Positions 1 to 10,013 of a stretch of DNA of 64,000 bases are shown here, piece after piece. Location: assembly GCF_002879885.1 (NCBI RefSeq), contig NZ_PNYA01000024.1:58995-122994 (forward strand), given 5' to 3'. Both the position numbers and the translations under genes were made by a program. Source of the DNA: Trinickia dabaoshanensis. Its GTDB lineage: Bacteria; Pseudomonadota; Gammaproteobacteria; Burkholderiales; Burkholderiaceae. Position 1 is the stretch's first letter, and the number at the start of each line of letters is the position of its first letter. Under the pieces are notes generated by a model. It was not told the DNA's origin and did no database searches. It saw only the letters and a program-made list of their open reading frames with translations.

Positions 1-13
1 GCTGCGCAATCAT
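1..13 (-). CDS. First codons of the gene after gmd (partial)
   Basis: An ATG at 13-11 on the minus strand opens a frame reading M-I-A-Q before the window ends. It is preceded by GAGGACGCGACG, an acceptable ribosome-binding site, and starts 10 bp after the gmd stop, so it is probably the next gene of the exopolysaccharide operon. In related clusters gmd is often followed by a GDP-4-keto-6-deoxymannose reductase, but four residues cannot identify it. Confidence 0.4.
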
Positions 14-23
14 CGTCGCGTCC

Positions 24-1151
24 TCACTCGTGATGCTCGAGCGCCTTGAAGCCGGCCATCGTCACGAGCGCATCGCGCCGTGCGATCTGATAGTCGGCGA
101 GCGCCATCTCGCGCACGAGAGCCGCGAACGGCGTGCGGGGCTGCCACCCGAGCCGCTCGCGCGCCTTCGAACAATCGCCGAGCAGCGTCTCGACTTCGGT
201 CGGCCGGAAGTAGCGCGGATCGACGCGAACGATGACGTCTCCAGGTGCAATGCGCGTCTCGCGACTGTGGATACGTTCGGCGATACCCACTTCGTCGAGC
301 CCTTCCCCCTCGAACCGCATCTCGATCCCCAGTTCGGCCGCCGCGCGCTGCACGAACTCGCGCACGCTGTATTGCTCGCCCGTGGCGATGACGTAATCTT
401 CCGGCTCGTCTTGCTGCAACATCAGCCATTGCATCTCGACGTAGTCGCGCGCATGGCCCCAGTCGCGCCGCGCCGACAAATTGCCCAGATAGAGTTCGCG
501 CTGCAAACCCACCGCGATCCGCGCCAATGCACGGGTGATCTTGCGCGTCACGAACGTCTCGCCGCGTACCGGCGACTCATGGTTGAACAAAATGCCGTTG
601 CAGGCATAAATGCCATGCGCCTCGCGGTAGTTGACCGTTGTCCAATAGGCGAAGAGCTTGGCCACCGCATAGGGGCTGCGCGGATAGAACGGCGTGCTCT
701 CTCGCTGCGGCGTCTCTTGCACGAGTCCATACAACTCGGAAGTGGAGGCTTGATAGAACCGCGTGCGTCGATGCCAACCGAGCATGCGGATCGCCTCCAG
801 GATGCGCAGCGCACCGAGCCCGTCGGCGTTCGCCGTGTACTCGGGCTCGTCGAACGATACGGCGACATGGCTTTGCGCGGCCAAGTTGTAGATCTCGTCG
901 GGTTCCACTTGCTGGATGACGCGCACGAGGCTGGTCGAATCGGTGAGATCGCCGTAGTGCAGATGCAACTGCCGATCGCTATCGGTCACCTCGTGCGGAT
1001 CGTGATAGAGGTGATCGATGCGATCGGTATTGAACAGCGACGTGCGCCGCTTCAAACCATGCACCTCGTAACCCTTGTCGAGCAGCAGCTCGGCCAGATA
1101 CGCGCCGTCTTGCCCCGTCACACCCGTGATCAATGCCACCTTGCGGTTCAT
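24..1151 (-). CDS. gmd: GDP-mannose 4,6-dehydratase
   Basis: This 375-residue cytoplasmic enzyme converts GDP-D-mannose to GDP-4-keto-6-deoxy-D-mannose, the precursor of GDP-rhamnose, GDP-fucose and related sugars. It begins with the short-chain dehydrogenase nucleotide motif [12 protein letters not shown] near residue 10, and the catalytic Tyr-Lys pair sits in [12 protein letters not shown] near residue 160. The family-typical [16 protein letters not shown] stretch follows. Length matches the family. It lies 48 bp downstream of the tyrosine autokinase gene and consumes the GDP-mannose made by the ManC encoded upstream. This pairing points to a polysaccharide containing a 6-deoxyhexose such as rhamnose, as in cepacian-like polymers; the exact sugar is inferred. 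Confidence 0.96.
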   Translation of the reverse strand: MNRKVALITGVTGQDGAYLAELLLDKGYEVHGLKRRTSLFNTDRIDHLYHDPHEVTDSDRQLHLHYGDLTDSTSLVRVIQQVEPDEIYNLAAQSHVAVSFDEPEYTANADGLGALRILEAIRMLGWHRRTRFYQASTSELYGLVQETPQRESTPFYPRSPYAVAKLFAYWTTVNYREAHGIYACNGILFNHESPVRGETFVTRKITRALARIAVGLQRELYLGNLSARRDWGHARDYVEMQWLMLQQDEPEDYVIATGEQYSVREFVQRAAAELGIEMRFEGEGLDEVGIAERIHSRETRIAPGDVIVRVDPRYFRPTEVETLLGDCSKARERLGWQPRTPFAALVREMALADYQIARRDALVTMAGFKALEHHE

Positions 1152-1199
1152 GCTCGGATCCTCGCTTGTCGTCGTTTGCGCCCTTGCCTTTTTGCCCGC

Positions 1200-3443
1200 T
1201 CACTCCGCGATGCTTTCGTAGCCGTAGTAGCCGCCCTTGTACGAGCCTCCGAGCAGCGGCATGGCCGGCGGCACGTCGGTCAGCAGCACACCCTTCAAAT
1301 TGACGCCGCCCGTCTCGAGCCGCTTCGCGGTTTCGCCGATTTCGCCGATCGGATGCCGGCCGTAGCGCACGACGAGCAACGTCGTCCCGGCATACTTGCC
1401 GATCAGCGTCGAATCGGTGACGGCCAGCACGGGCGGCGTGTCGATGATGACGAGGTCATACCCGCGCGCGAGCGTTTCCAACACGTCGTGGAAGCGGTCG
1501 CTCATCAGGAGTTCCGACGGATGCGTCGGCAGCGAGCCCTTGGTCAGCACGTCGAGCCCCGGCAGTAGCTCGCGCTGAATCGCGCTCGCCAGATCGCCGC
1601 CGCGCAGCACGTCCGACAATCCGGGTTGATGCCGCACGCCGAAATGCGAATGCACTTCGCCGCGCCGCATATCGCCGTCGATGACGAGCACGCGCTTACC
1701 CGCCGAAGCCACGAGCGCCGCGAGGTTGACGGAGAGAAACGACTTCCCGGCATCGGGACGCGAACCGGTCAGCATGACGATGTTGTTCGGCGCCTCGTCG
1801 AGCGAGAGTTGCAGCGACGTGCGCAGACTGCGCACGCCTTCCACGGCGATGTCCTGAGGCGAATGCGCGGCCAGCACGTGCAGCCCTTCGCGGCGCATCA
1901 CCACGTTTTGCTGAAGCCGCAATTGCAGGCCGCTGCGCGGCACCACCGCGAAGACCGGCACGCCGAGCGCGCTTTCGATTTCGTCGGCGCGCTCCACGCC
2001 GCCGTAGAGCGACTTGCGCACGAAGGCCGCGACGATACCGAGGAACAGGCCGCCGCCGAAGGCGATCAAAATGACGAGCCCGCGCTTGGGCCATACGGGC
2101 TTATCGGGCACTTCCGCGAAGTCGACGACGCGCACGTTGCCGATCTGCCCCGCCTTGGCCACGCGCAATTGCTGCGCGCTGTTCAGCATGTTCGTATAGA
2201 GCTCGGTGTCGACGCGCACGTCGCGCAGCAAGCGCAGCGCCGTCTGCTCGGTGTCGGGCAACACGGCGACGCTCTTGGTCATTTCCGTTTGCGCGCCTTT
2301 CAGTTGGGCGATTTGCGCATCGAGCGCGGCCACGGCCGGATGACTCGGCATGAAGCGCTGCGACAGATCGGCGCGCTGGCGCTCCAGGTCGGCGAGCTTG
2401 GTCTTGTTGTCCACCACTTGTTGCAGCAACAGCCGGCTCTCCTCGCTCAGATCGACGGTGCCGTGGTTGTTGCGGAACGTGTTGTAGCGCTGCTCGGCCG
2501 CGTCCAGTTCCCGGCGAAGCTGCGGCAGTTGTTGATCGAGAAATGCCAGCGTATGCTCCGCCTCGGCCGAACGCCGGTCGACGTCTTGCTGAATGAAATG
2601 CCGCGCGATGCCGTTCACGACATCGGCCGTCAAGGTGGGATCGGCGCCTTGCAGGGTCAATGCGATGACGCCCGATTGCAGTGCCGTCTCTTTCACGCTG
2701 AGCGCTTTTTGCAAGCGTTCGACCGTATCGAGCGTCGAGGAACGCGCAAGGTCGAACCGTGTACCCGGGCGCCCCGTCAAGCGATCGACGCGCACCCGCA
2801 CGGGACCGGCCGCCGTCGCGCCCGTCACGTCCTCGCCGACGCGTCCGCTCGCTATCGCAATGCCGTCCGGATCGCGCAACGTGAACGTACCGCCCAGGCC
2901 GGCCGTCAACGTGAAGGTCTTGCCGAAGAGCGCGCTCGGCGTATCCATGCGCGAGACCTCGATCTGCTCGTTGCCCCAGGCGAAACCGCCGAGATCGATG
3001 AACGGCGGCATCGTGAAGCCGAACTTGCCGGTGGTCAGCGCGGTGGTGAAGGAGCCGACGATGGGCAGCGTGCGCGGCGCGGCGCCGATATCCAGATGCA
3101 GGTCGCGCACCGTCCCTTCCGTGACGAGCCGAGACTTGAGCAATTCGATCTGGGCGGCGGTCGTCGCCTTCGTTTCGAACATGCGCGATAACGGTTCGAT
3201 CTGCTGGCGCAATTCACCCGCGGCCCCGTTGCCGGCGTTCGGGCTCTCCTCGACTTGGATGATGGCGTCGGTCTTGTACACGGGCCGCGCGAAAAAGGCA
3301 TAGGCAGAGCCCAGCATCGTCACGACGAGCGCGATCGTCGCCACGAGCCGCCAGTTGGTCGCGATCGCATGCAGATAATCCGAGAGACGCAATTCCTCGC
3401 CGGGTACGAAGTCGGTGTAACGACGTTCGAAATCGATAGCCAT
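1200..3443 (-). CDS. Polysaccharide biosynthesis tyrosine autokinase (Wzc/BceF type)
   Basis: This 747-residue inner-membrane protein combines a Wzz-like chain-length domain with a cytoplasmic bacterial tyrosine kinase. The first membrane segment spans about residues 32-51 and the second lies near residue 460. The periplasmic part between them contains long coiled-coil stretches. The kinase has a Walker A motif GSRPDAGKS near residue 560, a Walker A' motif VLVIDGDMRRG and a Walker B motif LVIIDTPPV. The last 15 residues contain four tyrosines (SYKGGYYGYES), the usual autophosphorylation cluster. Such proteins cycle phosphorylation to control polymer length and export with a Wza channel, whose gene lies 34 bp upstream. 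No separate Wzb-type phosphatase gene is visible in the window. Confidence 0.95.
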   Translation of the reverse strand: MAIDFERRYTDFVPGEELRLSDYLHAIATNWRLVATIALVVTMLGSAYAFFARPVYKTDAIIQVEESPNAGNGAAGELRQQIEPLSRMFETKATTAAQIELLKSRLVTEGTVRDLHLDIGAAPRTLPIVGSFTTALTTGKFGFTMPPFIDLGGFAWGNEQIEVSRMDTPSALFGKTFTLTAGLGGTFTLRDPDGIAIASGRVGEDVTGATAAGPVRVRVDRLTGRPGTRFDLARSSTLDTVERLQKALSVKETALQSGVIALTLQGADPTLTADVVNGIARHFIQQDVDRRSAEAEHTLAFLDQQLPQLRRELDAAEQRYNTFRNNHGTVDLSEESRLLLQQVVDNKTKLADLERQRADLSQRFMPSHPAVAALDAQIAQLKGAQTEMTKSVAVLPDTEQTALRLLRDVRVDTELYTNMLNSAQQLRVAKAGQIGNVRVVDFAEVPDKPVWPKRGLVILIAFGGGLFLGIVAAFVRKSLYGGVERADEIESALGVPVFAVVPRSGLQLRLQQNVVMRREGLHVLAAHSPQDIAVEGVRSLRTSLQLSLDEAPNNIVMLTGSRPDAGKSFLSVNLAALVASAGKRVLVIDGDMRRGEVHSHFGVRHQPGLSDVLRGGDLASAIQRELLPGLDVLTKGSLPTHPSELLMSDRFHDVLETLARGYDLVIIDTPPVLAVTDSTLIGKYAGTTLLVVRYGRHPIGEIGETAKRLETGGVNLKGVLLTDVPPAMPLLGGSYKGGYYGYESIAE

Positions 3444-3477
3444 GATGTGCTCGCCTCGTAAGCGCTCGGTACGTGAA

Positions 3478-4626
3478 TCACTTCGTCACGACGACGCCCG
3501 TGATCGCCGCGTTGATCGCCGGCAGGAACAGGTTCAAGACGCGGTTGAACTTCACGAGCGCGCCGTTATCGACGTAGACGACGTCCTTCGGCTCGAGCTC
3601 GAACTGATTCGCGAGCACCATCGAGACCGGCGACGTGGCGTCGAGGTGATAGATCTGCGGGTTGCTGCCCGTCGAATCGCGGATGACGAACAACTGCTTC
3701 GCCTGCGCCGTGCCGGGATTGAGGCTGCCGGCCTGCGAGAGCGCCTCGGCGAGCGTGAGGCGCCCGTCTCGCATCGGCATGACGGTGGCGGGCTTGTTGA
3801 CTTCGCCCATCACGTACACGCCGTTTTCGTCGCGCGAGCCCACGTGCACCATGTCGCCGGGCCGCAGCACGATGTCCGACGGGCTGTGGCCGGATCGCAC
3901 CAGCTCGACGAAACTGATCGGATAGCGCTTGCCCTCGCGCACGAGCGTCACGCGGCTTTGATCGGCCGCGCCCGTGAAGCCGCCCGCGCGGCCGATCGCC
4001 TCCGTCAGCGTCATCGGAATGTCGTTGATTTGCACGGAGCCCGGCTTGCCGACGTCGCCGTCGATATAGATTTCCTTCGCCCGGAACGACGCGACGCGTA
4101 CCGTCACCTCGGGCTTCCTATAGACCTTGCTGATGCGCGCGACGATCTTGCGCTGAATCTGATCGACGCTGTCGCCCGCGACGTGCACCGAGCCCGCATA
4201 GGGAAACTGGACGTTGCCCGCCTCGTCGACGACGAAGCCGGGTGCAGCGTCGTCCGTGCGCGCGGTCGGCGTAGGCTGCCCGAGCGCCGCGGCGAGTTCG
4301 GGGTGATCCCAGACGGTGATTTGCAGTACGTCTCCCGGGCCGACGCGATACGGGGCGGGCTTGCCGAACAGGGCCTGGGTCTGATCCGAGATCGGATGTT
4401 GCTGCGTCTGCTCGTTCATCGACCGAATCAGCTTCAAGTTGATGTCGGTAATCGGCACCTGCACGCTTTGGCTCGGTTCCGTGCTGTATTCCCCGCCGGT
4501 TTCGGCGACCGTGGGCGGCGTCACCATGCGCTGCCCCGGCACCATCGAGCAAGCCGATAGCAACGCACCAGCCATCAGGAGTCCTAACGATACGATCGTA
4601 CGACTGCGCGGGTTAGAGCCAGACAT
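3478..4626 (-). CDS. Polysaccharide export outer-membrane lipoprotein (Wza family)
   Basis: This 382-residue lipoprotein should form the outer-membrane channel for exopolysaccharide. The open frame extends further upstream, but the ATG at 4626 is chosen because GGAGG lies 5 nt before it and it starts a clean lipoprotein signal, with lipobox LLSAC (Cys about residue 24). The poly-export domain covers VGPGDVLQITVWDHPEL to EVTVRVASFRAKEIYIDGDV, followed by SLBB-type repeats (GSVQINDIPMTLTEAIGRAG; VMPMRDGRLTLAEALSQAG). It sits between the sugar transferase and tyrosine autokinase genes, the usual partners of Wza. The C-terminus ends in a hydrophobic FLPAINAAITGVVV segment, consistent with the membrane-spanning helix of this family. 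Confidence 0.93.
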   Translation of the reverse strand: MSGSNPRSRTIVSLGLLMAGALLSACSMVPGQRMVTPPTVAETGGEYSTEPSQSVQVPITDINLKLIRSMNEQTQQHPISDQTQALFGKPAPYRVGPGDVLQITVWDHPELAAALGQPTPTARTDDAAPGFVVDEAGNVQFPYAGSVHVAGDSVDQIQRKIVARISKVYRKPEVTVRVASFRAKEIYIDGDVGKPGSVQINDIPMTLTEAIGRAGGFTGAADQSRVTLVREGKRYPISFVELVRSGHSPSDIVLRPGDMVHVGSRDENGVYVMGEVNKPATVMPMRDGRLTLAEALSQAGSLNPGTAQAKQLFVIRDSTGSNPQIYHLDATSPVSMVLANQFELEPKDVVYVDNGALVKFNRVLNLFLPAINAAITGVVVTK

Positions 4627-4726
4627 GACGTCCTCCGTGCCGGTTGTTCGTGACGTGGCGGGCGAAGGGCTCGATCGAGCGAGCCGATACGCGAGCGCAC
4701 GCCGGTAGCCGCGGCGCCAGGCGCGG

Positions 4727-6130
4727 CTAGTACGCGTTGCTGTGAACGAATCCCTTGACGATCGTCGCCGCGATGATCCGCATGTCGAGACCGAAGGACC
4801 AATTGCCGAGGTAGTACAAATCGTGCGCGACGCGCCGCTCCATTTTTTCGATTCGATCGGTTTCGCCGCGATAGCCGTTGATTTGCGCCCAGCCCGTGAT
4901 GCCGGGCTTGATCCGGTATCGATGGATGTAACCGGCGACCACCTTCCGGTAGAGATCGTCGTGTTCGAGCGCATGCGGGCGCGGACCGACCACGGACATG
5001 TCGCCGCGCAGCACGTTGAAGAACTGGGGCAACTCGTCGAGACTCGTATGCCGCAAGAACCCACCGAGCTTCGTCACGCGCGGGTCGTGCCGCACCGCCT
5101 GCTGCAAGACGCCCGGCGTTTGCTCATGAACGCGCATCGTGCGGAACTTGTACATCGTGAACACGCGCCCGTCCGCGCCCTTGCGCTTTTGCTTGAACAG
5201 CACGGGGCCCGGCGAGGACAGTTTGACGGCCGCGGCGATGACGGCCAAGAGCGGCGCGAGACCGATCAACGCGCAGGCCGCGAAAACTCGGTCGAAGAGC
5301 GCTTTCGCAAGCAGCGCGCTGGGCGAGAGCGGCGAGGCGACGAGGTTGATCGCCGGCACGCCGAGCAGATCGATCACGCCGCCGCTTTCGAACAGGGCAA
5401 GCGAGCGCACGTCGGGCATGAAGCGGATGTTGACCAAGTCGTCGCGGAACTCGCCGACGACGCGCAAAATCGTGCGTTCCTCCGACAGCGGCAGCGCGAG
5501 CCAGACTTCGTGCAAGTCGCTGCCGCGCACGTAGCGCGCGAACGCATCGAGGTCGTCGAAGCGGCGCACGCCGTCGCCCGCCGCTTTATCGGACTCGGGC
5601 GCGCTGGCCGCATGCTCGCGCGCGATGAACACGGCCGCCGCTCGAAAGCCCGTGGCGGGGGCGGCCTCGATCCGCCGCAAGATCCCCTCGCAGTGCGCGC
5701 CCGCGCCGACGATCGCGACTTGGTGCAAGTTGATACCGGCGTGCCGCAAGCGCGCGAGCACGGCATGCGCCGCCAATCGATAGCCGATCAAGAGCGCGCC
5801 GCCGAGCGCGCTCCAATAGACGAACCACAACCGCGACACGTAATCAATCTCGCGCAGCGAGAACATCGCCGTCAACGCACATGCTTGCGCGACGAACCAT
5901 GCGAGCGCGACCTGCCCCGCGAGCATTCGCTTGGCGCGCCCGCGCCATGAGTCGTAGACGCCGAACGCGGGAAACAGCACGAGCACGAATGCGGCGGTCA
6001 GCGCGACGAACGGCGCGACGAAGTCGTGCGCGCCCCCGTCCGCGAACCGGATGTGCGAGGCCAGCGCCGCACCCGCGAGCACGATGGCGACATCGGACAG
6101 CCGTGTCATGACACCTTGTATTTCACGCAT
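4727..6130 (-). CDS. Undecaprenyl-phosphate sugar phosphotransferase (WcaJ/BceB type)
   Basis: This 467-residue inner-membrane enzyme transfers a sugar-1-phosphate, probably glucose-1-phosphate, onto undecaprenyl phosphate to start the exopolysaccharide repeat unit. The N-terminal half has about four hydrophobic segments followed by a CoA-binding-like domain (VAIVGAGAHCEGILRRI). A further membrane segment (FAACALIGLAPLLAVIAA) precedes the catalytic bacterial sugar transferase domain, with SPGPVLFKQKRKG, YKFRTMRVHE, DELPQFFNVLRGDMSVVGPRP and GITGWAQINGYRGET. The start at 6130 is preferred over one 63 nt upstream because GGAGA lies 7 nt before it and it removes an overlap with manC. Sugar specificity is inferred from the family. 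Confidence 0.94.
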   Translation of the reverse strand: MREIQGVMTRLSDVAIVLAGAALASHIRFADGGAHDFVAPFVALTAAFVLVLFPAFGVYDSWRGRAKRMLAGQVALAWFVAQACALTAMFSLREIDYVSRLWFVYWSALGGALLIGYRLAAHAVLARLRHAGINLHQVAIVGAGAHCEGILRRIEAAPATGFRAAAVFIAREHAASAPESDKAAGDGVRRFDDLDAFARYVRGSDLHEVWLALPLSEERTILRVVGEFRDDLVNIRFMPDVRSLALFESGGVIDLLGVPAINLVASPLSPSALLAKALFDRVFAACALIGLAPLLAVIAAAVKLSSPGPVLFKQKRKGADGRVFTMYKFRTMRVHEQTPGVLQQAVRHDPRVTKLGGFLRHTSLDELPQFFNVLRGDMSVVGPRPHALEHDDLYRKVVAGYIHRYRIKPGITGWAQINGYRGETDRIEKMERRVAHDLYYLGNWSFGLDMRIIAATIVKGFVHSNAY

Positions 6131-6173
6131 CTGCGTTCTCCGCAACGAAGCGCTCGGTCTATCGCCCTCGCGC

Positions 6174-7742
6174 TCAGGGGCCCGCCCTATCACTCGTGCA
6201 ACGGCCGTAGTTGTCTTCGAAGCGCACGATGTCGTCCTCGCCCAAATAGGCGCCCGACTGCACCTCGATGATTTCGAGCGGCACCTTGCCCGGATTGCCG
6301 AGCCGATGCCGCACGCCGAGCGGGATGAACGTCGATTCGTTCTCGCTCAGCAAAAACTCTTCTTCGCCGCGCGTCACGAGCGCGGTGCCGCGCACGACGA
6401 CCCAATGCTCGGCCCGGTGGTGATGCATTTGCAGCGACAGCCGCGCGCCCGGCGCGACGACGATGCGCTTGACCTGGAAGCGATCGCCGTGATCGATCGA
6501 GTCGTAAAAGCCCCATGGGCGGCGCACCTTGCGATGCGTCTCGGCCTCGGGCGCGTGCTCGGCTTTGATACGCGCCACGAGCCCTTTGATACGCTGCACG
6601 TGCGAGCGGTGGGCCACGAGCACGGCATCGGGCGTCTCGACGACCACGACATCCGTCGTGCCGACGCATGCGACCAAGCGGCTCTCGGCATGCGCGAACG
6701 TGCAGACGGCGCCCTCCAGCACGACGCGCCCGCGCGCGACGTTGCCGTCCGTGTCTTTATGCATCGCGTCCCACACCGCATCCCACGAGCCGAGGTCGGA
6801 CCAGCCCGCGCTCAAAGGCACGACCACGCCCGCGCACGGCGCATCGGGCCCGCCGATTTTCTCCATCACCGCGTAATCGATGGAATCGGCCGGAGCGCGC
6901 GCGAACGCATCGCGTTGCGGCTCGAAGCGCGCCTCGCGGCTCACCCCATGCGCGACGGCCGCGAGACAAGCCGCGTGCATCTCGGGCCGGACGCGCCGCA
7001 GCGCGTCGAGCCACACGGAGGCACGCAACACGAAGATGCCGCTGTTCCACCAGTAGCCGCCGTTCGCGACATATTGCGAAGCGAGCTGCGCGGGCGGCTT
7101 TTCCACGAAGCGGTCGATCCGATGCGCGCCGTCGCCGAGCGCATCGCCGATGCGCACGTAACCGAAGCCGGTGTCCGGCCGTGTCGGCGGCACGCCCAGC
7201 GCCGCGATGTCGCCGCGCTGCGCATGACGCGCCGCCAATTCGATAGCCCCCTGCAAGGCGCGGACATCGGCGATGGCGTGATCGGCCGGCATCACGACGA
7301 GGATCGCATCGCCATCGCGCCGGCACGTGAGCGCGGCGGCCAACGTCAAGGCGGGCGCCGTATCCCGGCGCTCCGGCTCGACGATCAAACGCGGCGTCAC
7401 GCCGCTCGCACGCAGTTGTTCGGCGATGATGAAAGCGTGCTCGTCGCCGCATACGACGAGCGGCGCATCGGCCACGTCCCACTCCGGCGCGAAGCCGTCC
7501 ATGCGATGCGCCGTCGCTTGCAGCAACGAGTCGGCGCCGATCACGTCGATCAACTGCTTCGGATAGTGCTCGCGCGACATCGGCCACAGGCGTGTGCCCG
7601 CCCCGCCCGCCAGCACGACGGGCACCAACCGGCGGCACGCGACGCGCGCGCCGCGTTCGTCGCCGACCTTCTCGGCGGTGGCCGGCGGCGCGAGATGCGG
7701 CCCCGCACCGGCGCGCTCGTATCGACGCAGATCGAACCTCAT
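6174..7742 (-). CDS. manC: Mannose-1-phosphate guanylyltransferase / mannose-6-phosphate isomerase
   Basis: This bifunctional 522-residue cytoplasmic enzyme isomerises fructose-6-phosphate to mannose-6-phosphate and makes GDP-mannose from mannose-1-phosphate and GTP. The pyrophosphorylase signature VPVVLAGGAGTRLWPMSREHYPKQ begins at about residue 40. The C-terminal cupin isomerase domain includes RPWGFYDSIDHGDRFQVK, APGARLSLQMHHHRAEHW and FIPLGVRHRLGNPGK, with the metal-binding histidines. The N-terminal extension of about 38 residues is longer than usual, so an internal start is possible. It lies 15 bp after the GlxA-type regulator gene and heads the enzymatic part of the operon; its product feeds the Gmd encoded four genes later. 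Confidence 0.95.
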   Translation of the reverse strand: MRFDLRRYERAGAGPHLAPPATAEKVGDERGARVACRRLVPVVLAGGAGTRLWPMSREHYPKQLIDVIGADSLLQATAHRMDGFAPEWDVADAPLVVCGDEHAFIIAEQLRASGVTPRLIVEPERRDTAPALTLAAALTCRRDGDAILVVMPADHAIADVRALQGAIELAARHAQRGDIAALGVPPTRPDTGFGYVRIGDALGDGAHRIDRFVEKPPAQLASQYVANGGYWWNSGIFVLRASVWLDALRRVRPEMHAACLAAVAHGVSREARFEPQRDAFARAPADSIDYAVMEKIGGPDAPCAGVVVPLSAGWSDLGSWDAVWDAMHKDTDGNVARGRVVLEGAVCTFAHAESRLVACVGTTDVVVVETPDAVLVAHRSHVQRIKGLVARIKAEHAPEAETHRKVRRPWGFYDSIDHGDRFQVKRIVVAPGARLSLQMHHHRAEHWVVVRGTALVTRGEEEFLLSENESTFIPLGVRHRLGNPGKVPLEIIEVQSGAYLGEDDIVRFEDNYGRCTSDRAGP

Positions 7743-7757
7743 ACCGATGCTCCCCGT

Positions 7758-8747
<990 letters not shown>

Positions 8748-10013
8748 GATATTTCCCTCACGAATCATCGCCGGCATGGTCCGGATCCCCCTCGTAGTGC
8801 AGTGCATCGTAGGCAGTACCCGTCCGCTGTGCGGATCGCATGACGTAATTCGGCGACATCTTGTCGGATAGATTCCGGCGGATACCGCCTAATGTTTTAA
8901 CCGATGTTTACAGCCCGTCTTGCATGCCTGGGCGAATCGGACAAATCGTCGAGAAAGCCGTCGCTATTGCCCAGCAATTAGCCGAAAAACGACACGCCGC
9001 CCCGGCAAAAGCCATGCCGGACACCGCGCGTTTTTCGACGCTCGAGGTCCCCGATCGTGCGTTGCTGTGTGTTGTTGTGTGTTGCTTCGTTATGCGCGGC
9101 CGAAGTGCTGCTTGATGACGCCGGCTTCGATTGAGCCGATCGAGCCCGGCGCGCGGCAAGCGCTCACCGGGACTGTCCGGATGCGTGGCGCGCGCGGTCT
9201 TCGCTACGGCCGCATGCGCGCAAACGCATGGGGTGACGATAACGGCTGCGGTTGGATCGCTGTGTTGTTGAGGCCACATTGGCCGTGATGCAACCGCATA
9301 TTCTCCGCGTGTCGCAGCGGCGGCGCCTTCTTCGTTTCCACTTTCCTATCGTCGAAAAATAATTGAAATCATTGCACGGCATGTTTCATCGGTGATTCAT
9401 TTAGCGCGATTGAAAATCGCAATCAATGCATCAGCGTCTTTTAACCCATTCGTATTTCGATTTTTCGTCCAATAGTCATTCGAGAGCGGAAGACGCCTTG
9501 CTTGCGCGGCGCAGCATCGCTGGGCCGGCAACGTGCGTTCGTACCCGCGAGGCCTGTGTAGCCGTCTTATCGTGGCCGTCGCGCGCACGCATCGATAGCC
9601 GTCGTGTAGCGGTAAGGTTGACCTCGAAGGGCACACGCCATTCGTCGTTCGATAAGAAGGATGGCGACCACGCACGAGCCGCCACCCGCTACGCAGGCGT
9701 CCTAATCCGCCACGGCACGATGCGCAAATCGACTAGATCGGACGCTCCTAAAAGCGCGGCAAAACTTGTAGTCTCTCGGCTGCGATTCGTGTGAAATCAG
9801 GCTTTCGTCGGACCTCAGGCGCCGGCGTGACAATCCTATTCTTCGCACGATACTTCGAACGTTCGCTCCGGCCGCCCGTGCCGAACGAGCGCCGCGCCAC
9901 TTCCCCATTGACCTCGCCTTTGGCGAAACCACGCGCATCGCGTCCATCGATGCGCGGCGCCGCGCTTTGCCTGCTCGCGAAGCCTCGGCGCACCGACCAC
10001 GACTCGACGATCG
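8748..10013. other. Long gene-free divergent control region
   Basis: These 1266 bp separate the minus-strand EPS operon from the plus-strand lipoprotein genes. No frame in it has a convincing start, ribosome-binding site and protein-like composition. The centre (about 9340-9480) is clearly richer in A+T and contains a perfect palindrome, GCGATT-gaa-AATCGC, at 9406-9420, which could be an operator. A TGTGTTGTTGTGTGTTGC run lies near 9066. The region probably holds the promoters of both units and long 5' untranslated leaders. Confidence 0.5.

Noticed and set aside
30..1568. Long plus-strand frame opposite gmd and the autokinase gene
   Set aside because: It is the antisense shadow of genes with clear family motifs; its sequence is rich in Arg, His and Ala without domain structure, as is typical of high-G+C antisense frames.
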